NCBI GenBank assembly: GCA_903844825.1
Contig: CAIMVC010000214.1
Location: 1 to 42,415, forward strand
Source: an uncultured Burkholderiales bacterium
GTDB lineage: Bacteria; Pseudomonadota; Gammaproteobacteria; Burkholderiales; Burkholderiaceae_C
Direction: 5' to 3'
DNA: 42,415 nucleotides
The translations under genes and the position numbers were made by a program. The notes beneath the pieces are model-generated. The model worked only from the letters and a program-made list of their open reading frames with translations, was not told where the DNA came from and ran no database searches. Shown here one piece after another: positions 8,561-16,839 of this stretch. Position 1 is the first letter of the stretch. Each line of letters begins with the position of its first letter.

Positions 8561-8995
8561 TTAGTCGCGGGTGGCGTGTCGTTGCACGCAGTCAATGTAG
8601 GCCGCACCGTCGGGCGGCCTGCCGGCGCGCTGACTTTCCCAGACCATCTGGCCCAGGCACTCCATGGCCTGGTGGTGCGCCTCGTGCAGGGAGTCACGCC
8701 GGGCGGTCAGCAACTCCACTGCCTGGCGAATGCCCCGCGGCTGGTCGATCGAGCATTGTTCGCTGATCGACAGGTGCATGGAGAGGTGCAAAAAAGGGTT
8801 GGTCTGGCCATCCTTGACTTCATACATTCGTTCCAGCGCGGCGGCTTCATCGCGCAAGTCGGCGTGGTATTCGGGGTGCTCGTCGATCCATTGGCTGGCC
8901 AGGATTTCGATGGCCTGCATGGGGGCGCCCGAACGCGCCTTGGCATAGACGGAGCAGAAAAAATGACGGACGTCGGCTTGCGATGGCGTGAACAT
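8561..8995 (-). CDS. DUF1841 family protein
   Basis: This 144-residue cytoplasmic protein matches the DUF1841 family, which is widespread in beta- and gammaproteobacteria and has no assigned function. Segments such as NPFLHLSMHLSISEQ and PRGIRQAVELL are characteristic. It is probably a small helical protein. No signal peptide or membrane segment is seen. It lies upstream of the TetR gene on the same strand, separated by 127 bases holding a GC-rich hairpin. It is therefore more likely a conserved chromosomal gene than part of the catabolic unit. Confidence 0.8.
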   Translation of the reverse strand: MFTPSQADVRHFFCSVYAKARSGAPMQAIEILASQWIDEHPEYHADLRDEAAALERMYEVKDGQTNPFLHLSMHLSISEQCSIDQPRGIRQAVELLTARRDSLHEAHHQAMECLGQMVWESQRAGRPPDGAAYIDCVQRHATRD

Positions 8996-9122
8996 GGATC
9001 AAGCGTAGCACGCGGTCTGCCGCTGCTGGCGTCACCGTCCGGGCAAGTCGGTGTGTCTGGCGTTTGCGCTATGGCAGGACGCAGCGTAGGCGCGGCTTGA
9101 GCGCTCTAGGTGCTGAGTTTCT

Positions 9123-9980
9123 TTAGTCGCGCTGGCTGGCCACCAAATGCGAGATTGTTTGCGCCGACCGCAGCAGGGCGGGCAGCATGGTCTCCTGCAT
9201 CACCTTGGCGCTGCTGCGGTTGGCCTGGCCACTGATGTTCAGGGCGGCCACGGTGCGCCCGCGCCGGTCGGTCACGGCGGCAGCCATTGAGATCAGGCCT
9301 TCTTCGAGCTCTTGGTTGACCAGGCACCAGCCCAGCTTGCGAGCGCTGCGGACCTTGGTCAAAAGCTCTTGTGCGTCGGTCACCGTGTGGCGCGTCAAGG
9401 CCATGGGCTTGCTGGCCTCGATGCGGCTTTGTACCTCGGCATCGCTCAGGCCTGCCAGCAGCACCCGTCCCAGCGAGGTGCAGTAAGCCGGCAAGCGCGA
9501 GCCCACGCCCAGGCTGATGCTCATGATCTTGTGGGTGGACACCCGCAGCACGTAAACGATGTCGGTGCCTTCGAGTACGGCCGCCGAGCAGGATTCGCCA
9601 ACTTCCGTCGCCAGCGCGTCCATCACTGGCTCGGCCAGGTTCCAGATCGGCATCGTCGACAGGTAGGCAAAGCCTAGGTCGAGAATGCGCGGTGTCAGCT
9701 CAAACTGTTTGCCTTCGCTGCTGACGTAGCCCAGGGTTTGCAGGGTCAGCAAGATGCGGCGAGCGCCGGCCCGGGTCAGACCGCTGCGGGCGGCAACTTC
9801 GCTGAGGGTTTGTCTGGGTGCCTCGGCGCTGAAGGAGCGGATCACCTGCAGGCCGCGGGCGAAAGACTGCACGTAACTGTCGCCTGGCGCCGGACCGATG
9901 GCTTGTACAGGGGTGGGGGCGCCCATCTTGTCGGGATCGACGGTGGCTTGGGGTGCTGCGGTGCTTGCGCGGGTTGCCAT
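9123..9980 (-). CDS. IclR-family regulator of the 3-oxoadipate genes (PcaR/PcaU/PobR type)
   Basis: This is a 285-residue IclR-type regulator. The winged helix-turn-helix lies at about residues 40-105 (LSEVAARSGLTRAGARRILL is the recognition part). The C-terminal effector domain carries family signatures such as YCTSLGRVLLAGL and GLISMAAAVTDRRGRTVAALN. The subgroup with this pattern includes PcaR, PcaU and PobR, which respond to 3-oxoadipate, protocatechuate or 4-hydroxybenzoate. It is transcribed divergently from pcaI, with 110 bases between starts that hold a three-half-site operator. It therefore most likely controls pcaIJF, and perhaps the dioxygenase units. The effector is inferred. Confidence 0.88.
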   Translation of the reverse strand: MATRASTAAPQATVDPDKMGAPTPVQAIGPAPGDSYVQSFARGLQVIRSFSAEAPRQTLSEVAARSGLTRAGARRILLTLQTLGYVSSEGKQFELTPRILDLGFAYLSTMPIWNLAEPVMDALATEVGESCSAAVLEGTDIVYVLRVSTHKIMSISLGVGSRLPAYCTSLGRVLLAGLSDAEVQSRIEASKPMALTRHTVTDAQELLTKVRSARKLGWCLVNQELEEGLISMAAAVTDRRGRTVAALNISGQANRSSAKVMQETMLPALLRSAQTISHLVASQRD

Positions 9981-10011
9981 GGCCTGAAAAATCTCCTAAA
10001 ATTCATTATAC

Positions 10012-10035
10012 GAACATTTGTTCTTATGCCGAACA
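10012..10035. promoter_or_regulatory. Three-half-site operator for the IclR regulator
   Basis: GAACA (10012-10016) and TGTTC (10019-10023) form a palindrome with a 2-base spacer. A third GAACA (10031-10035) stands as a direct repeat 19 bases from the first. Two of the three half-sites extend to GAACAAA. The known Acinetobacter PcaU operator also has three repeats, two inverted plus one direct. The site lies in the divergent iclR-pcaI region, 56 bases before the pcaI start, so it could control both genes. Confidence 0.65.
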
Positions 10036-10090
10036 AAATGGCGTATCTAACCCACACGGCGTCAAATCGTCGTCCCCGGAGACTGAGTAC

Positions 10091-10792
10091 ATGATCAACA
10101 AAATAGCGCCCTCCATCGCCGCGGCGCTGGACGGCCTGAAGGACGGCGCCACCGTCATGATTGGCGGCTTTGGCACAGCCGGCATCCCCAACGAGCTGAT
10201 TGACGGTCTGATTGCCCAGGGCGCCAAGGACCTGGTGCTAGTCAACAACAACGCCGGCAACGCCGAGACGGGTCTGGCGGCCTTGCTCAAGGCCGGTCGC
10301 GTGCGCAAGATCATCTGTAGCTTTCCGCGCCAGGCTGACAGCTACGTGTTCGACGAGCTCTATCGCAGCGGCAAGCTGGAGCTTGAGCTGGTGCCGCAGG
10401 GCAATCTGGCTGAGCGCATCCGCGCCGCAGGTGCCGGCATCGGCGCTTTTTTCTCGCCCACAGGCTTTGGCACTGACCTGGCCAAGGGCAAGGAAACGCG
10501 TGAAATCAACGGCAAGCAGTACGTGCTGGAACTGCCGATTTACGGCGACCTGGCCTTGATCAAAGCCGAGCGCGGTGACCGCTGGGGGAACCTGGTCTAC
10601 CGCAAGGCCGCTCGCAATTTCGGCCCGGTGATGGCCACTGCGGCGCGCAAAACCGTGGCCACTGTGCATGAGATCGTCGAACTGGGCGGGCTCGACCCCG
10701 AAAACATCATCACCCCAGGCATCTTCGTCAGCAAGATCGTCAAGATCGACCGCGTCGCCACGCAGGCCGGCGGTTTCAAGAAGGCAGCATAA
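10091..10792 (+). CDS. pcaI: 3-oxoadipate CoA-transferase, subunit A
   Basis: This is the 233-residue alpha subunit of a class I CoA-transferase (EC 2.8.3.6), which with PcaJ moves CoA from succinyl-CoA to 3-oxoadipate. The glycine-rich GGFGTAGIPN at residues 25-34 and the CoA-transferase segment CSFPRQADS are present. The length is normal. The ATG at 10091 has GGAGAC upstream. The open frame extends further 5' but crosses the operator, so the longer start is unlikely. It is separated from pcaJ by two bases. It takes the 3-oxoadipate formed by maleylacetate reductase (21538-22596). Other 3-oxoacids cannot be excluded, but the pairing with a PcaF-type thiolase favours 3-oxoadipate. Confidence 0.92.
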   Translation: MINKIAPSIAAALDGLKDGATVMIGGFGTAGIPNELIDGLIAQGAKDLVLVNNNAGNAETGLAALLKAGRVRKIICSFPRQADSYVFDELYRSGKLELELVPQGNLAERIRAAGAGIGAFFSPTGFGTDLAKGKETREINGKQYVLELPIYGDLALIKAERGDRWGNLVYRKAARNFGPVMATAARKTVATVHEIVELGGLDPENIITPGIFVSKIVKIDRVATQAGGFKKAA

Positions 10793-10794
10793 GC

Positions 10795-11436
10795 ATGACT
10801 TACACCAAACGCAGCAAAGACGAACTCGCCAAGCGGGTGGCGCAGGACATTCACGACGGCGCCTACGTCAACCTGGGCATCGGCATGCCGACCCTGGTGG
10901 CCAACCATTTGCCGGCCGGCGTGGAAGTCGTTCTTCACAGCGAAAACGGCATCCTGGGGATGGGCCCGGCGCCGGCCGAGGGCGAAGAAGACTACGACCT
11001 GATCAACGCCGGCAAGCAGCCCGTGACCCTGCTCCAGGGAGGCGCCTTCTTTCACCATGCTGACAGTTTTGCCATGATGCGCGGCGGCCACCTTGACATT
11101 TGCGTGCTGGGCGCGTTTCAGGTCAGCGCCACAGGCGATCTGGCCAACTGGCATACCGGTGAAAAAGACGCTATTCCCGCCGTGGGCGGTGCGATGGATC
11201 TGGCCATTGGCGCCAAGCAGACCTGGGTCATGATGGATCTGCTGACCAAAAAGGGCCAGAGCAAGGTGGTGTCTGCGTGCAGCTATCCGCTCACCGGCAT
11301 TGGCTGCGTCAAGCGCATTTACTCTGAACTGGCCACGCTCGAGTGCAGCCCCCAAGGCCTCAGGCTGATCGACAAGGTGGACGGTCTGGAACACGCCGAG
11401 CTGGAAAAGTTGGTCGGTCTGCCGATCGCCGCCTGA
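10795..11436 (+). CDS. pcaJ: 3-oxoadipate CoA-transferase, subunit B
   Basis: This is the 213-residue beta subunit of the CoA-transferase. The catalytic glutamate lies in SENGILGMGP (E50), which forms the enzyme-CoA thioester in class I transferases. NLGIGMPTLV near residue 26 is also a family signature. It starts two bases after pcaI and precedes pcaF by 43 bases, forming a compact pcaIJF unit. It works as a heterocomplex with PcaI in the cytoplasm. Confidence 0.93.
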   Translation: MTYTKRSKDELAKRVAQDIHDGAYVNLGIGMPTLVANHLPAGVEVVLHSENGILGMGPAPAEGEEDYDLINAGKQPVTLLQGGAFFHHADSFAMMRGGHLDICVLGAFQVSATGDLANWHTGEKDAIPAVGGAMDLAIGAKQTWVMMDLLTKKGQSKVVSACSYPLTGIGCVKRIYSELATLECSPQGLRLIDKVDGLEHAELEKLVGLPIAA

Positions 11437-11479
11437 GCCCGGCCTGACAGTTTCATTTTTATAACCAAAGCAACACACC

Positions 11480-12685
11480 ATGACTTCACAAGCCTTTATC
11501 TGCGACGCCATCCGCACCCCCTTTGGTCGCTACGGCGGCGCCCTGTCCGGCATTCGCACCGACGACCTCGGTGCCATTCCCCTGCGCGCCCTGATGGCAC
11601 GTAACCCCAACGTTGACTGGGCCGCCGTCACCGACGTGATTTATGGCTGCGCCAACCAAGCTGGCGAAGACAACCGGAACGTGGCCCATATGTCCAGCCT
11701 GCTGGCCGGCCTGCCTTTCGAGTTGCCGGGCGCTACCATCAACCGGCTCTGCGGCTCCGGGCTCGATGCCCTGGGTACTGCTGCGCGCGCGATCAAGTCC
11801 GGCGAAGCTGGCCTGATGATTGCCGGTGGCGTCGAAAGCATGAGCCGCGCCCCTTTCGTCATGCCCAAGGCAGAAAGCGCTTTTAGCCGCGCCAATGCGG
11901 TTTATGACACCACCATCGGCTGGCGCTTTGTCAACAAGCTGATGAAAGAAAAGTACGGCGTCGACGCCATGCCAGAGACTGCCGAAAACGTGGCCACCGA
12001 CTACAAGATCGAGCGCGAAGCGCAGGATCGCATGGCCCTGGCCAGTCAGATGAAGGCCGTGGCGGCTCAAAAAGCGGGCCATCTGGCCCGTGAAATTGTC
12101 GCCGTGACAATTCCCCAGAAAAAGGGCGATGCCGTCGTGGTCGACAAGGACGAGCATCCCCGCGAAACCAGCCTGGAAGCGCTGGCCAAACTCAAAGGGG
12201 TGGTGCGGCCCGACGGCACCGTGACCGCCGGTAACGCCAGTGGCGTGAACGACGGCTCTTGCGCACTGCTGCTGGCCGACGAAGCCAGCGCAGCAAAAAA
12301 TGGCCTGACCCCGCGCGCCCGCGTGGTCGGCATGGCCACGGCCGGCGTGCCGCCTCGCATCATGGGCATGGGGCCCGCGCCAGCGACCCGCAAGGTGCTC
12401 GAATTGACCGGCCTGACCCTGGCCCAGCTCGACGTGATCGAGCTCAATGAAGCCTTTGCCGCACAAGGCTTGGCCGTGCTGCGCGACCTGGGCCTGCAGG
12501 ACGACGACGCGCGCGTCAACGCCTGGGGTGGGGCCATTGCCCTGGGCCATCCGCTCGGGGCCTCGGGCGCGCGCCTGGCCACCACCGCGGTCAACCGCCT
12601 GCACGCCACCGGCGGACGCTACGCGCTGTGCACCATGTGCATCGGCGTGGGCCAGGGGATTGCGCTGATTCTCGAGCGGGTCTGA
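11480..12685 (+). CDS. pcaF: 3-oxoadipyl-CoA thiolase
   Basis: This 401-residue thiolase cleaves 3-oxoadipyl-CoA with CoA to succinyl-CoA and acetyl-CoA, the last step of the 3-oxoadipate pathway. The catalytic residues are all present: C91 in NRLCGSG, H357 in ALGHPLGASGAR and C387 in CTMCIGVGQG. Its length matches PcaF, and the beginning AFICDAIRTPFGRYGGAL is characteristic of 3-oxoadipyl-CoA thiolases. It is the last gene of pcaIJF, and a terminator-like hairpin follows at 12742. It lies far from the dioxygenase genes but completes their pathway. Confidence 0.94.
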   Translation: MTSQAFICDAIRTPFGRYGGALSGIRTDDLGAIPLRALMARNPNVDWAAVTDVIYGCANQAGEDNRNVAHMSSLLAGLPFELPGATINRLCGSGLDALGTAARAIKSGEAGLMIAGGVESMSRAPFVMPKAESAFSRANAVYDTTIGWRFVNKLMKEKYGVDAMPETAENVATDYKIEREAQDRMALASQMKAVAAQKAGHLAREIVAVTIPQKKGDAVVVDKDEHPRETSLEALAKLKGVVRPDGTVTAGNASGVNDGSCALLLADEASAAKNGLTPRARVVGMATAGVPPRIMGMGPAPATRKVLELTGLTLAQLDVIELNEAFAAQGLAVLRDLGLQDDDARVNAWGGAIALGHPLGASGARLATTAVNRLHATGGRYALCTMCIGVGQGIALILERV

Positions 12686-12741
12686 GCCCCGGGTAGCGGG
12701 CACGAGTGTCCGCCCGCCTTCCCCGCCCTGACCACCTAGTT

Positions 12742-12783
12742 GGCCGCCATCGCCCTTGAGGGTGCTGGCGGCCTTGATTTTGT
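12742..12783 (+). terminator. Terminator after pcaF
   Basis: GGCCGCCA (12742-12749) pairs with TGGCGGCC (12766-12773). An inner GCCC/GGGT pairing closes around TTGA. The stem is followed by TTGATTTTG. It should separate pcaIJF from the next unit starting at 12896. Confidence 0.6.
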
Positions 12784-12807
12784 GCGGGCCTGTGTTTCTT
12801 TCAAAAA

Positions 12808-12825
12808 CGGAAAAACTGATTTCCG
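12808..12825. promoter_or_regulatory. Inverted repeat upstream of the dehydrogenase-amidohydrolase unit
   Basis: CGGAAA (12808-12813) and TTTCCG (12820-12825) form a 6-bp inverted repeat with a 6-base spacer, 71 bases before the ATG at 12896. It lies where an operator or promoter for the following unit would be expected. No regulator gene adjoins it. Function is only suggested by position. Confidence 0.3.
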
Positions 12826-12895
12826 CTGCATTTCTTGTCAGCCCGCTCTGGCTGCGACACACTTGCCGTAGTTCAAACATGACAAGGAAGCAGCG

Positions 12896-13819
12896 ATGAC
12901 GAAGCGGATTGGATGGATTGGTCTGGGGCGCATGGGCGAAGCCATGGCCAAGCGGCTGATCAAGGCCGGGCACCCGGTCAGCGTGTGGAACCGCACCGCC
13001 GCCAAGGCGGCGCCCCTGGCCGACTACGGCGCCACCCTTGTGGCAGCCAAGCAGGATCTGGCCTCTTGCGACTTTGTCTTCACCATGGTGTCGACCACCG
13101 ACGACTTGAAAGAAGTGTTGTTTGCCGAGGGCGGGCTGGTCGCGGGCAGCGTCAAGCCGAAGGTGGTGATCGACAGCTCGTCGATCTCCCAGGAAGGCTC
13201 GGCGGAGATCCGCGAGCGCCTCGAGGCCATGGGGGTTGGCTATCTCTGCAGCCCGGTTTCGGGCAACGCCAAGGTGGCCAAGGCCGGCAAACTGCTGCAA
13301 GTGGCGTCGGGCCCCAAAGCGCTTTACGAAGAGGTCGAGCCCTGCCTGCAGGCCATGGCCCGCAAGGTGATGTGGGTCGGCGAGGGCGAACTGGCCCGCG
13401 TCTGGAAGATCGCGCACAACACCATGTTCGGCGTGGTGATTCAGAACTTGTGCGAGATCACGGTCATGGCCGAAAAGGCCGGTATCCCGCGCCATGTGTT
13501 CCTCGAGAGCATCAACGACTCGGTGCTGGGCTCGATGTACACCCGCTACAAAACGCCCACGCTGACCAACCTGACCTTTGACCAGGTCACTTTCACACCC
13601 AAGCTGCTGCTCAAGGACATGGACCTGGGCCTGGGCGCCGCCAAGGCTTATGGCGTGCCGATGCCCGCCGCTGCCGCCACCCGCGAATCGGTGGCCCGCA
13701 TGGTCGGGCGCGGTTACGAAGACATCGACTTTGCTGTGCTGCTGCAAGAAACCGCGGCCGATGCGGGGCTGGTGCTCAAGTCTGAAAATGTCAAGATGAG
13801 CGACGGGCTGGAGTCCTGA
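12896..13819 (+). CDS. NAD(P)-dependent beta-hydroxyacid dehydrogenase (3-hydroxyisobutyrate dehydrogenase family)
   Basis: This 307-residue enzyme has the Rossmann motif GLGRMG at residues 9-14. It has the family substrate motif SPVSGN around 118 and the catalytic lysine K171 in WKIAHN. These are the marks of the beta-hydroxyacid dehydrogenases (3-hydroxyisobutyrate, tartronate semialdehyde and related enzymes), which oxidise a beta-hydroxyacid or reduce the semialdehyde. The start has a good ribosome site AAGGAAG. It heads the unit that continues with the amidohydrolase two bases after its stop. A second family member lies at 20654. The substrate is unknown; a ring-derived semialdehyde is plausible. 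Confidence 0.87.
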   Translation: MTKRIGWIGLGRMGEAMAKRLIKAGHPVSVWNRTAAKAAPLADYGATLVAAKQDLASCDFVFTMVSTTDDLKEVLFAEGGLVAGSVKPKVVIDSSSISQEGSAEIRERLEAMGVGYLCSPVSGNAKVAKAGKLLQVASGPKALYEEVEPCLQAMARKVMWVGEGELARVWKIAHNTMFGVVIQNLCEITVMAEKAGIPRHVFLESINDSVLGSMYTRYKTPTLTNLTFDQVTFTPKLLLKDMDLGLGAAKAYGVPMPAAAATRESVARMVGRGYEDIDFAVLLQETAADAGLVLKSENVKMSDGLES

Positions 13820-13821
13820 GC

Positions 13822-15198
13822 ATGAGCGACGCCGCCAGGGGAGGGCGCACCCTCATCAAGGGTGCCACCGTCATCACGATGGATGCGCAGGGCGATCTGG
13901 CCCTGGGCGACGTGTTGGTCACGGGTGATCAGATCACCGAGATTGCTCCCGTCATTCACGCTGACGACGCCCAGGTGATCAATGCCACTGGCTACATCAT
14001 CATTCCCGGTCTGATCAACGCTCACATGCACACCTGGCAGACGGCGCTGCGCGGTCTGGCCGCCAACTGGACCTTGCTGGAATATTTCCAGAAAATGCAC
14101 GCCGGCCTGGCGACGGTGTTCGAGCCTGAAGACCTGCACATTGCCACCTTGGTGGGTGCCATCAATCAGCTCAATTGCGGCACCACCACGCTGGCCGACT
14201 GGTGCCACAACAACCCCACACCGGCGCACAACGACGCCGCCATCGACGGCCTGCTGCAGTCCGGCATTCGCGCCGCTTTTTTCCATGGCACGCCCAAGCC
14301 CGACCCCAAGCCGGGCCAGCGCCCGTTCTGGGAGACGCCGCATCCGCGCGCTGAAACCGAGCGTTTGCTGCGGGCGCACCAGGGACGTGAACTGCTGAGC
14401 GTTCAGGTGGCCGTGCTGGGGCCTCACTACGCCACCATGGAGGTGGCACTGCACGACTTCGCCATGGCCAAGGAGTTGGGGCTGATTGCCTCCATGCACC
14501 AGGGCGGCGGGCCGGCGCGCACCCCCGAGGGTTGGACCCGGCTGGAGGCTGAGGGCCTGCTGGGTGAGCAGATCAACATCGTGCATGGGCACGCGCTCGA
14601 TGACCTTCAGCTTCGACGTTTTTGCGAGCTGGGTCTGAGCTTTTCTGCGGCCGCGGAAAGCGAGATGAGCCAGGGCCATGGCCACCCGATCACCGGCCGC
14701 TTGCGCAGCTTCGGTCGCGCGCCCTCGCTGGGTGTGGACCTCGAAAGCGTCATGAGTGGCGACATGCTCACGCAAGCCCGCGTGGCCTTGGGCATGCAAC
14801 GCACGCTGGACAACGCGGCTTATCGCCTGGCGCACGGCAGTATTCCGCCGACCTCGACGATCACCGCCCGCGAAGCCCTGTCCTGGGTGACCATCGAAGG
14901 CGCTCGCATGCTCAAGCAGTCCCACCGTATTGGTTCGCTGGCGGCAGGCAAGCAGGCTGACCTGGTGCTCATTCGCGCCAGTGACCTGAACATGCAGCCG
15001 GTGCATGACGCTGTCAACAGCGTGGTGATGCAGACCTCGCTGGCCAATATCGACAGCGTCATGGTGGCCGGCCAATGGAAGAAGCGTCACGGGCAGTTGC
15101 TGGGCGTGGACCTGGCTCCGCGTCTGGCGCAATTGAAGGCGTCGGGCCAGAAGATCACGCAGGCCATGGGGCTCCAGGATCCGGACACTGGCGCATGA
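13822..15198 (+). CDS. Amidohydrolase-superfamily hydrolase (AtzA/TrzN/SsnA-like)
   Basis: This is a 458-residue metal-dependent hydrolase of the amidohydrolase superfamily. The metal site is recognisable: HMH at residues 68-70, H226 in SMHQGG, the conserved histidines H255/H257 in VHGHALD, and D306 in GVDLES. The layout fits the mononuclear subtype with deaminases and chlorohydrolases that act on purines, pyrimidines and s-triazines. There is no signal peptide. It starts two bases after the dehydrogenase stop and precedes a Bug protein gene and a molybdenum hydroxylase. Hydroxylation of an N-heterocycle followed by hydrolytic deamination or dehalogenation would fit, but this is inference. 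The substrate cannot be deduced. Confidence 0.85.
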   Translation: MSDAARGGRTLIKGATVITMDAQGDLALGDVLVTGDQITEIAPVIHADDAQVINATGYIIIPGLINAHMHTWQTALRGLAANWTLLEYFQKMHAGLATVFEPEDLHIATLVGAINQLNCGTTTLADWCHNNPTPAHNDAAIDGLLQSGIRAAFFHGTPKPDPKPGQRPFWETPHPRAETERLLRAHQGRELLSVQVAVLGPHYATMEVALHDFAMAKELGLIASMHQGGGPARTPEGWTRLEAEGLLGEQINIVHGHALDDLQLRRFCELGLSFSAAAESEMSQGHGHPITGRLRSFGRAPSLGVDLESVMSGDMLTQARVALGMQRTLDNAAYRLAHGSIPPTSTITAREALSWVTIEGARMLKQSHRIGSLAAGKQADLVLIRASDLNMQPVHDAVNSVVMQTSLANIDSVMVAGQWKKRHGQLLGVDLAPRLAQLKASGQKITQAMGLQDPDTGA

Positions 15199-15229
15199 CC
15201 GGCACTTAAACTAAAAATCAGGAGACAAC

Positions 15230-16183
15230 ATGAAAAACGTTTTGATCGCAATCGCCGTTGCCTGTTCGCTAGGCACGGCCCTGGCCCAGGCACCGGCCTA
15301 TCCGAGCAAGGTCATCAAGATCATCGTGCCGTTCACGGCCGGTAGTGCCACCGACATCATGGCCCGCATCGTTGGCGAGAAGCTCAGCAGCAGCCTGGGT
15401 CAGTCGGTGGTGGTTGAAAATCGTCCGGGCGCGGGCGGCACCCTGGGTGCAGCGCAAGTAGCCAAGAGCGATCCGGACGGCTACACCCTGCTGGTGGTCT
15501 CCACCGGCCATGTGGTCAACCCGGCGCTTTACGGCAATCTGAGCTACGACACGCTGGGTGACTTTGCGGGTGTGACGCCGTTGGCTGCCTTGCCGAGCGT
15601 GCTGGTGGTCGGCGCTGGCAGCCCCATCAAAACAGTCAGTGATCTGATTGCTGCAGCCAAGGCCAAGCCCGGCCAGATGAACTACGCGTCAGCCGGCGTG
15701 GGCAGCGCCACCCATGTGAACGCCGAAAAGTTCCGTGCGGCTGCCAACATCCAGATCACCCATATCCCCTTCAAGGGTACGCCCGAGACGATTGTCGAGA
15801 CCAGCGCCGGCCGGGTCGATTTCATGTTCACGCCCGTACTCGCCTCAATCCCCTCGATCCGCGACAACCGCATGCGCGCCATTGCCGTGAGTACCGCCAA
15901 GCGATCGGCGGCCCTGCCCGATGTGCCCACCGTGGCCGAAGCCGGCATGCCTGGCTTCGTGTTTGACTTCTGGATCGGTTTGCTGGCGCCGGCCAAGACA
16001 CCCAGGGCTATCGTCAACAAGCTCAATGCCGAGGTCAAGACCATCCTGGCTCAGGCCGATGTCAAGGACCGTCTGGCCAAGCTGGGCGCCGACCCCATGC
16101 CCATGACGCCGGAGCAGTTTGACGGCTACATGAAAGAAGAATTCACGACCCTGGGTGCGGTCATGAAGTCCGCACCCAAATAA
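15230..16183 (+). CDS. Bug-family solute-binding protein (TctC-like), first of three
   Basis: This 317-residue periplasmic protein has a signal peptide cleaved near ALAQA. It shows the Bug/TctC fold markers: YPSKVIKIIVPF at the mature start, VVVENRPGAGGTLG at about 64-77 and DGYTLL. The start has the strong ribosome site AGGAG. Bug proteins bind carboxylates or other small organic compounds, and may work with TctAB permeases or in sensing. No TctA or TctB gene is in the window. It lies between the amidohydrolase and the Mo-hydroxylase, so its ligand is probably the substrate of that unit. Confidence 0.9.
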   Translation: MKNVLIAIAVACSLGTALAQAPAYPSKVIKIIVPFTAGSATDIMARIVGEKLSSSLGQSVVVENRPGAGGTLGAAQVAKSDPDGYTLLVVSTGHVVNPALYGNLSYDTLGDFAGVTPLAALPSVLVVGAGSPIKTVSDLIAAAKAKPGQMNYASAGVGSATHVNAEKFRAAANIQITHIPFKGTPETIVETSAGRVDFMFTPVLASIPSIRDNRMRAIAVSTAKRSAALPDVPTVAEAGMPGFVFDFWIGLLAPAKTPRAIVNKLNAEVKTILAQADVKDRLAKLGADPMPMTPEQFDGYMKEEFTTLGAVMKSAPK

Positions 16184-16227
16184 GCCCTGCCAGGACCCCC
16201 AGCTTCGATGACCCGCCGCGAGCCCGA

Positions 16228-16839
16228 ATGACCTCCGTCGCCTTTGAGTTGCTGATCAACGGCCAGTCGCAGACGGTGACAGCTGAGGAGAGCACCCCAC
16301 TGCTATACGTCTTGCGCGACAGCTGCGGCCTCAAGGGCACGCGCTTTGGCTGTGGTGCAGCCCAGTGCGGCGCCTGCCATGTGCTGGTCGACGGCGTTTC
16401 GGTGCCGTCGTGCGACACGCCCCTGTGGTCCGTCCAGGGCAAAGCGGTGACCACCGTCGAAGGACTCGCCACGGCTTGGGCAAATAGCGCCACCTTGGCG
16501 GGCAGCCAGGGACGCGAAGCGACAAGCGTGGGGGCCACCTCCCCAGCGCAGGGCCGCCCCGAACTGGGGAGCGCCCCCTCGGGGGGCAGCACAGCACAAG
16601 AAGTGGCGAGCGTGGGGGCATCCACTCTCCAGCAAGCCTTCATTGACGAGCAGGCCGCGCAGTGTGGTTACTGCCTGTCGGGCATTTTGATCACGGCGGC
16701 CGCCCTGCTCGCGCGTCACCCTGACCCCAGCGAGGATCAGGTACGGCAGGCGCTGGACGGCCATCTTTGCCGCTGTGGCAGCCACAATCGCATCGTGCGG
16801 GCGGTCCTGCGCGCCGCCAGGTCGGGGCGTGGCGCATGA
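16228..16839 (+). CDS. [2Fe-2S] subunit of a molybdenum hydroxylase, with an in-frame repeat insertion
   Basis: This 203-residue protein has both iron-sulfur domains of xanthine-dehydrogenase-family small subunits. The plant-ferredoxin type uses C42, C47, C50 and C62. The helical type uses C146, C149, C181 and C183. It passes electrons from the molybdenum cofactor of the large subunit. Relatives are about 150-160 residues. The extra length is a low-complexity linker at about residues 84-132, between the two domains, encoded by a GC-rich repeat (16490-16621). All eight cluster cysteines are retained, so the protein may still work. It overlaps the large subunit gene by 4 bases (ATGA). Closest relatives are probably the IorA and nicotinate-dehydrogenase small subunits. 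Confidence 0.88.
   Translation: MTSVAFELLINGQSQTVTAEESTPLLYVLRDSCGLKGTRFGCGAAQCGACHVLVDGVSVPSCDTPLWSVQGKAVTTVEGLATAWANSATLAGSQGREATSVGATSPAQGRPELGSAPSGGSTAQEVASVGASTLQQAFIDEQAAQCGYCLSGILITAAALLARHPDPSEDQVRQALDGHLCRCGSHNRIVRAVLRAARSGRGA
16490..16621. repeat. GC-rich interspersed repeat inserted within a coding region
   Basis: The stretch contains two copies of AGCGTGGGGGC (16525-16535 and 16609-16619). It also has a hairpin GCCCCC-TCG-GGGGGC (16573-16587) and CCCC-GAACT-GGGG (16557-16569). This pattern resembles palindromic repeats I recall from intergenic regions of Comamonadaceae genomes. Here it lies inside the [2Fe-2S] subunit gene, in frame and with no stop codon. It encodes a Ser/Gly/Ala-rich linker. 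The boundaries are approximate. Confidence 0.65.

Noticed and set aside
11486-13747. A 753-codon open frame on the minus strand opposite pcaF and the dehydrogenase
   Set aside because: It lies opposite two well-supported genes with intact active sites, has low-complexity His/Gly/Gln-rich sequence and no recognisable domain. It is a by-product of high GC content.
13714-15132. A 472-codon minus-strand open frame opposite the amidohydrolase
   Set aside because: The plus strand encodes a full amidohydrolase with all metal ligands. The antisense product has no family features.
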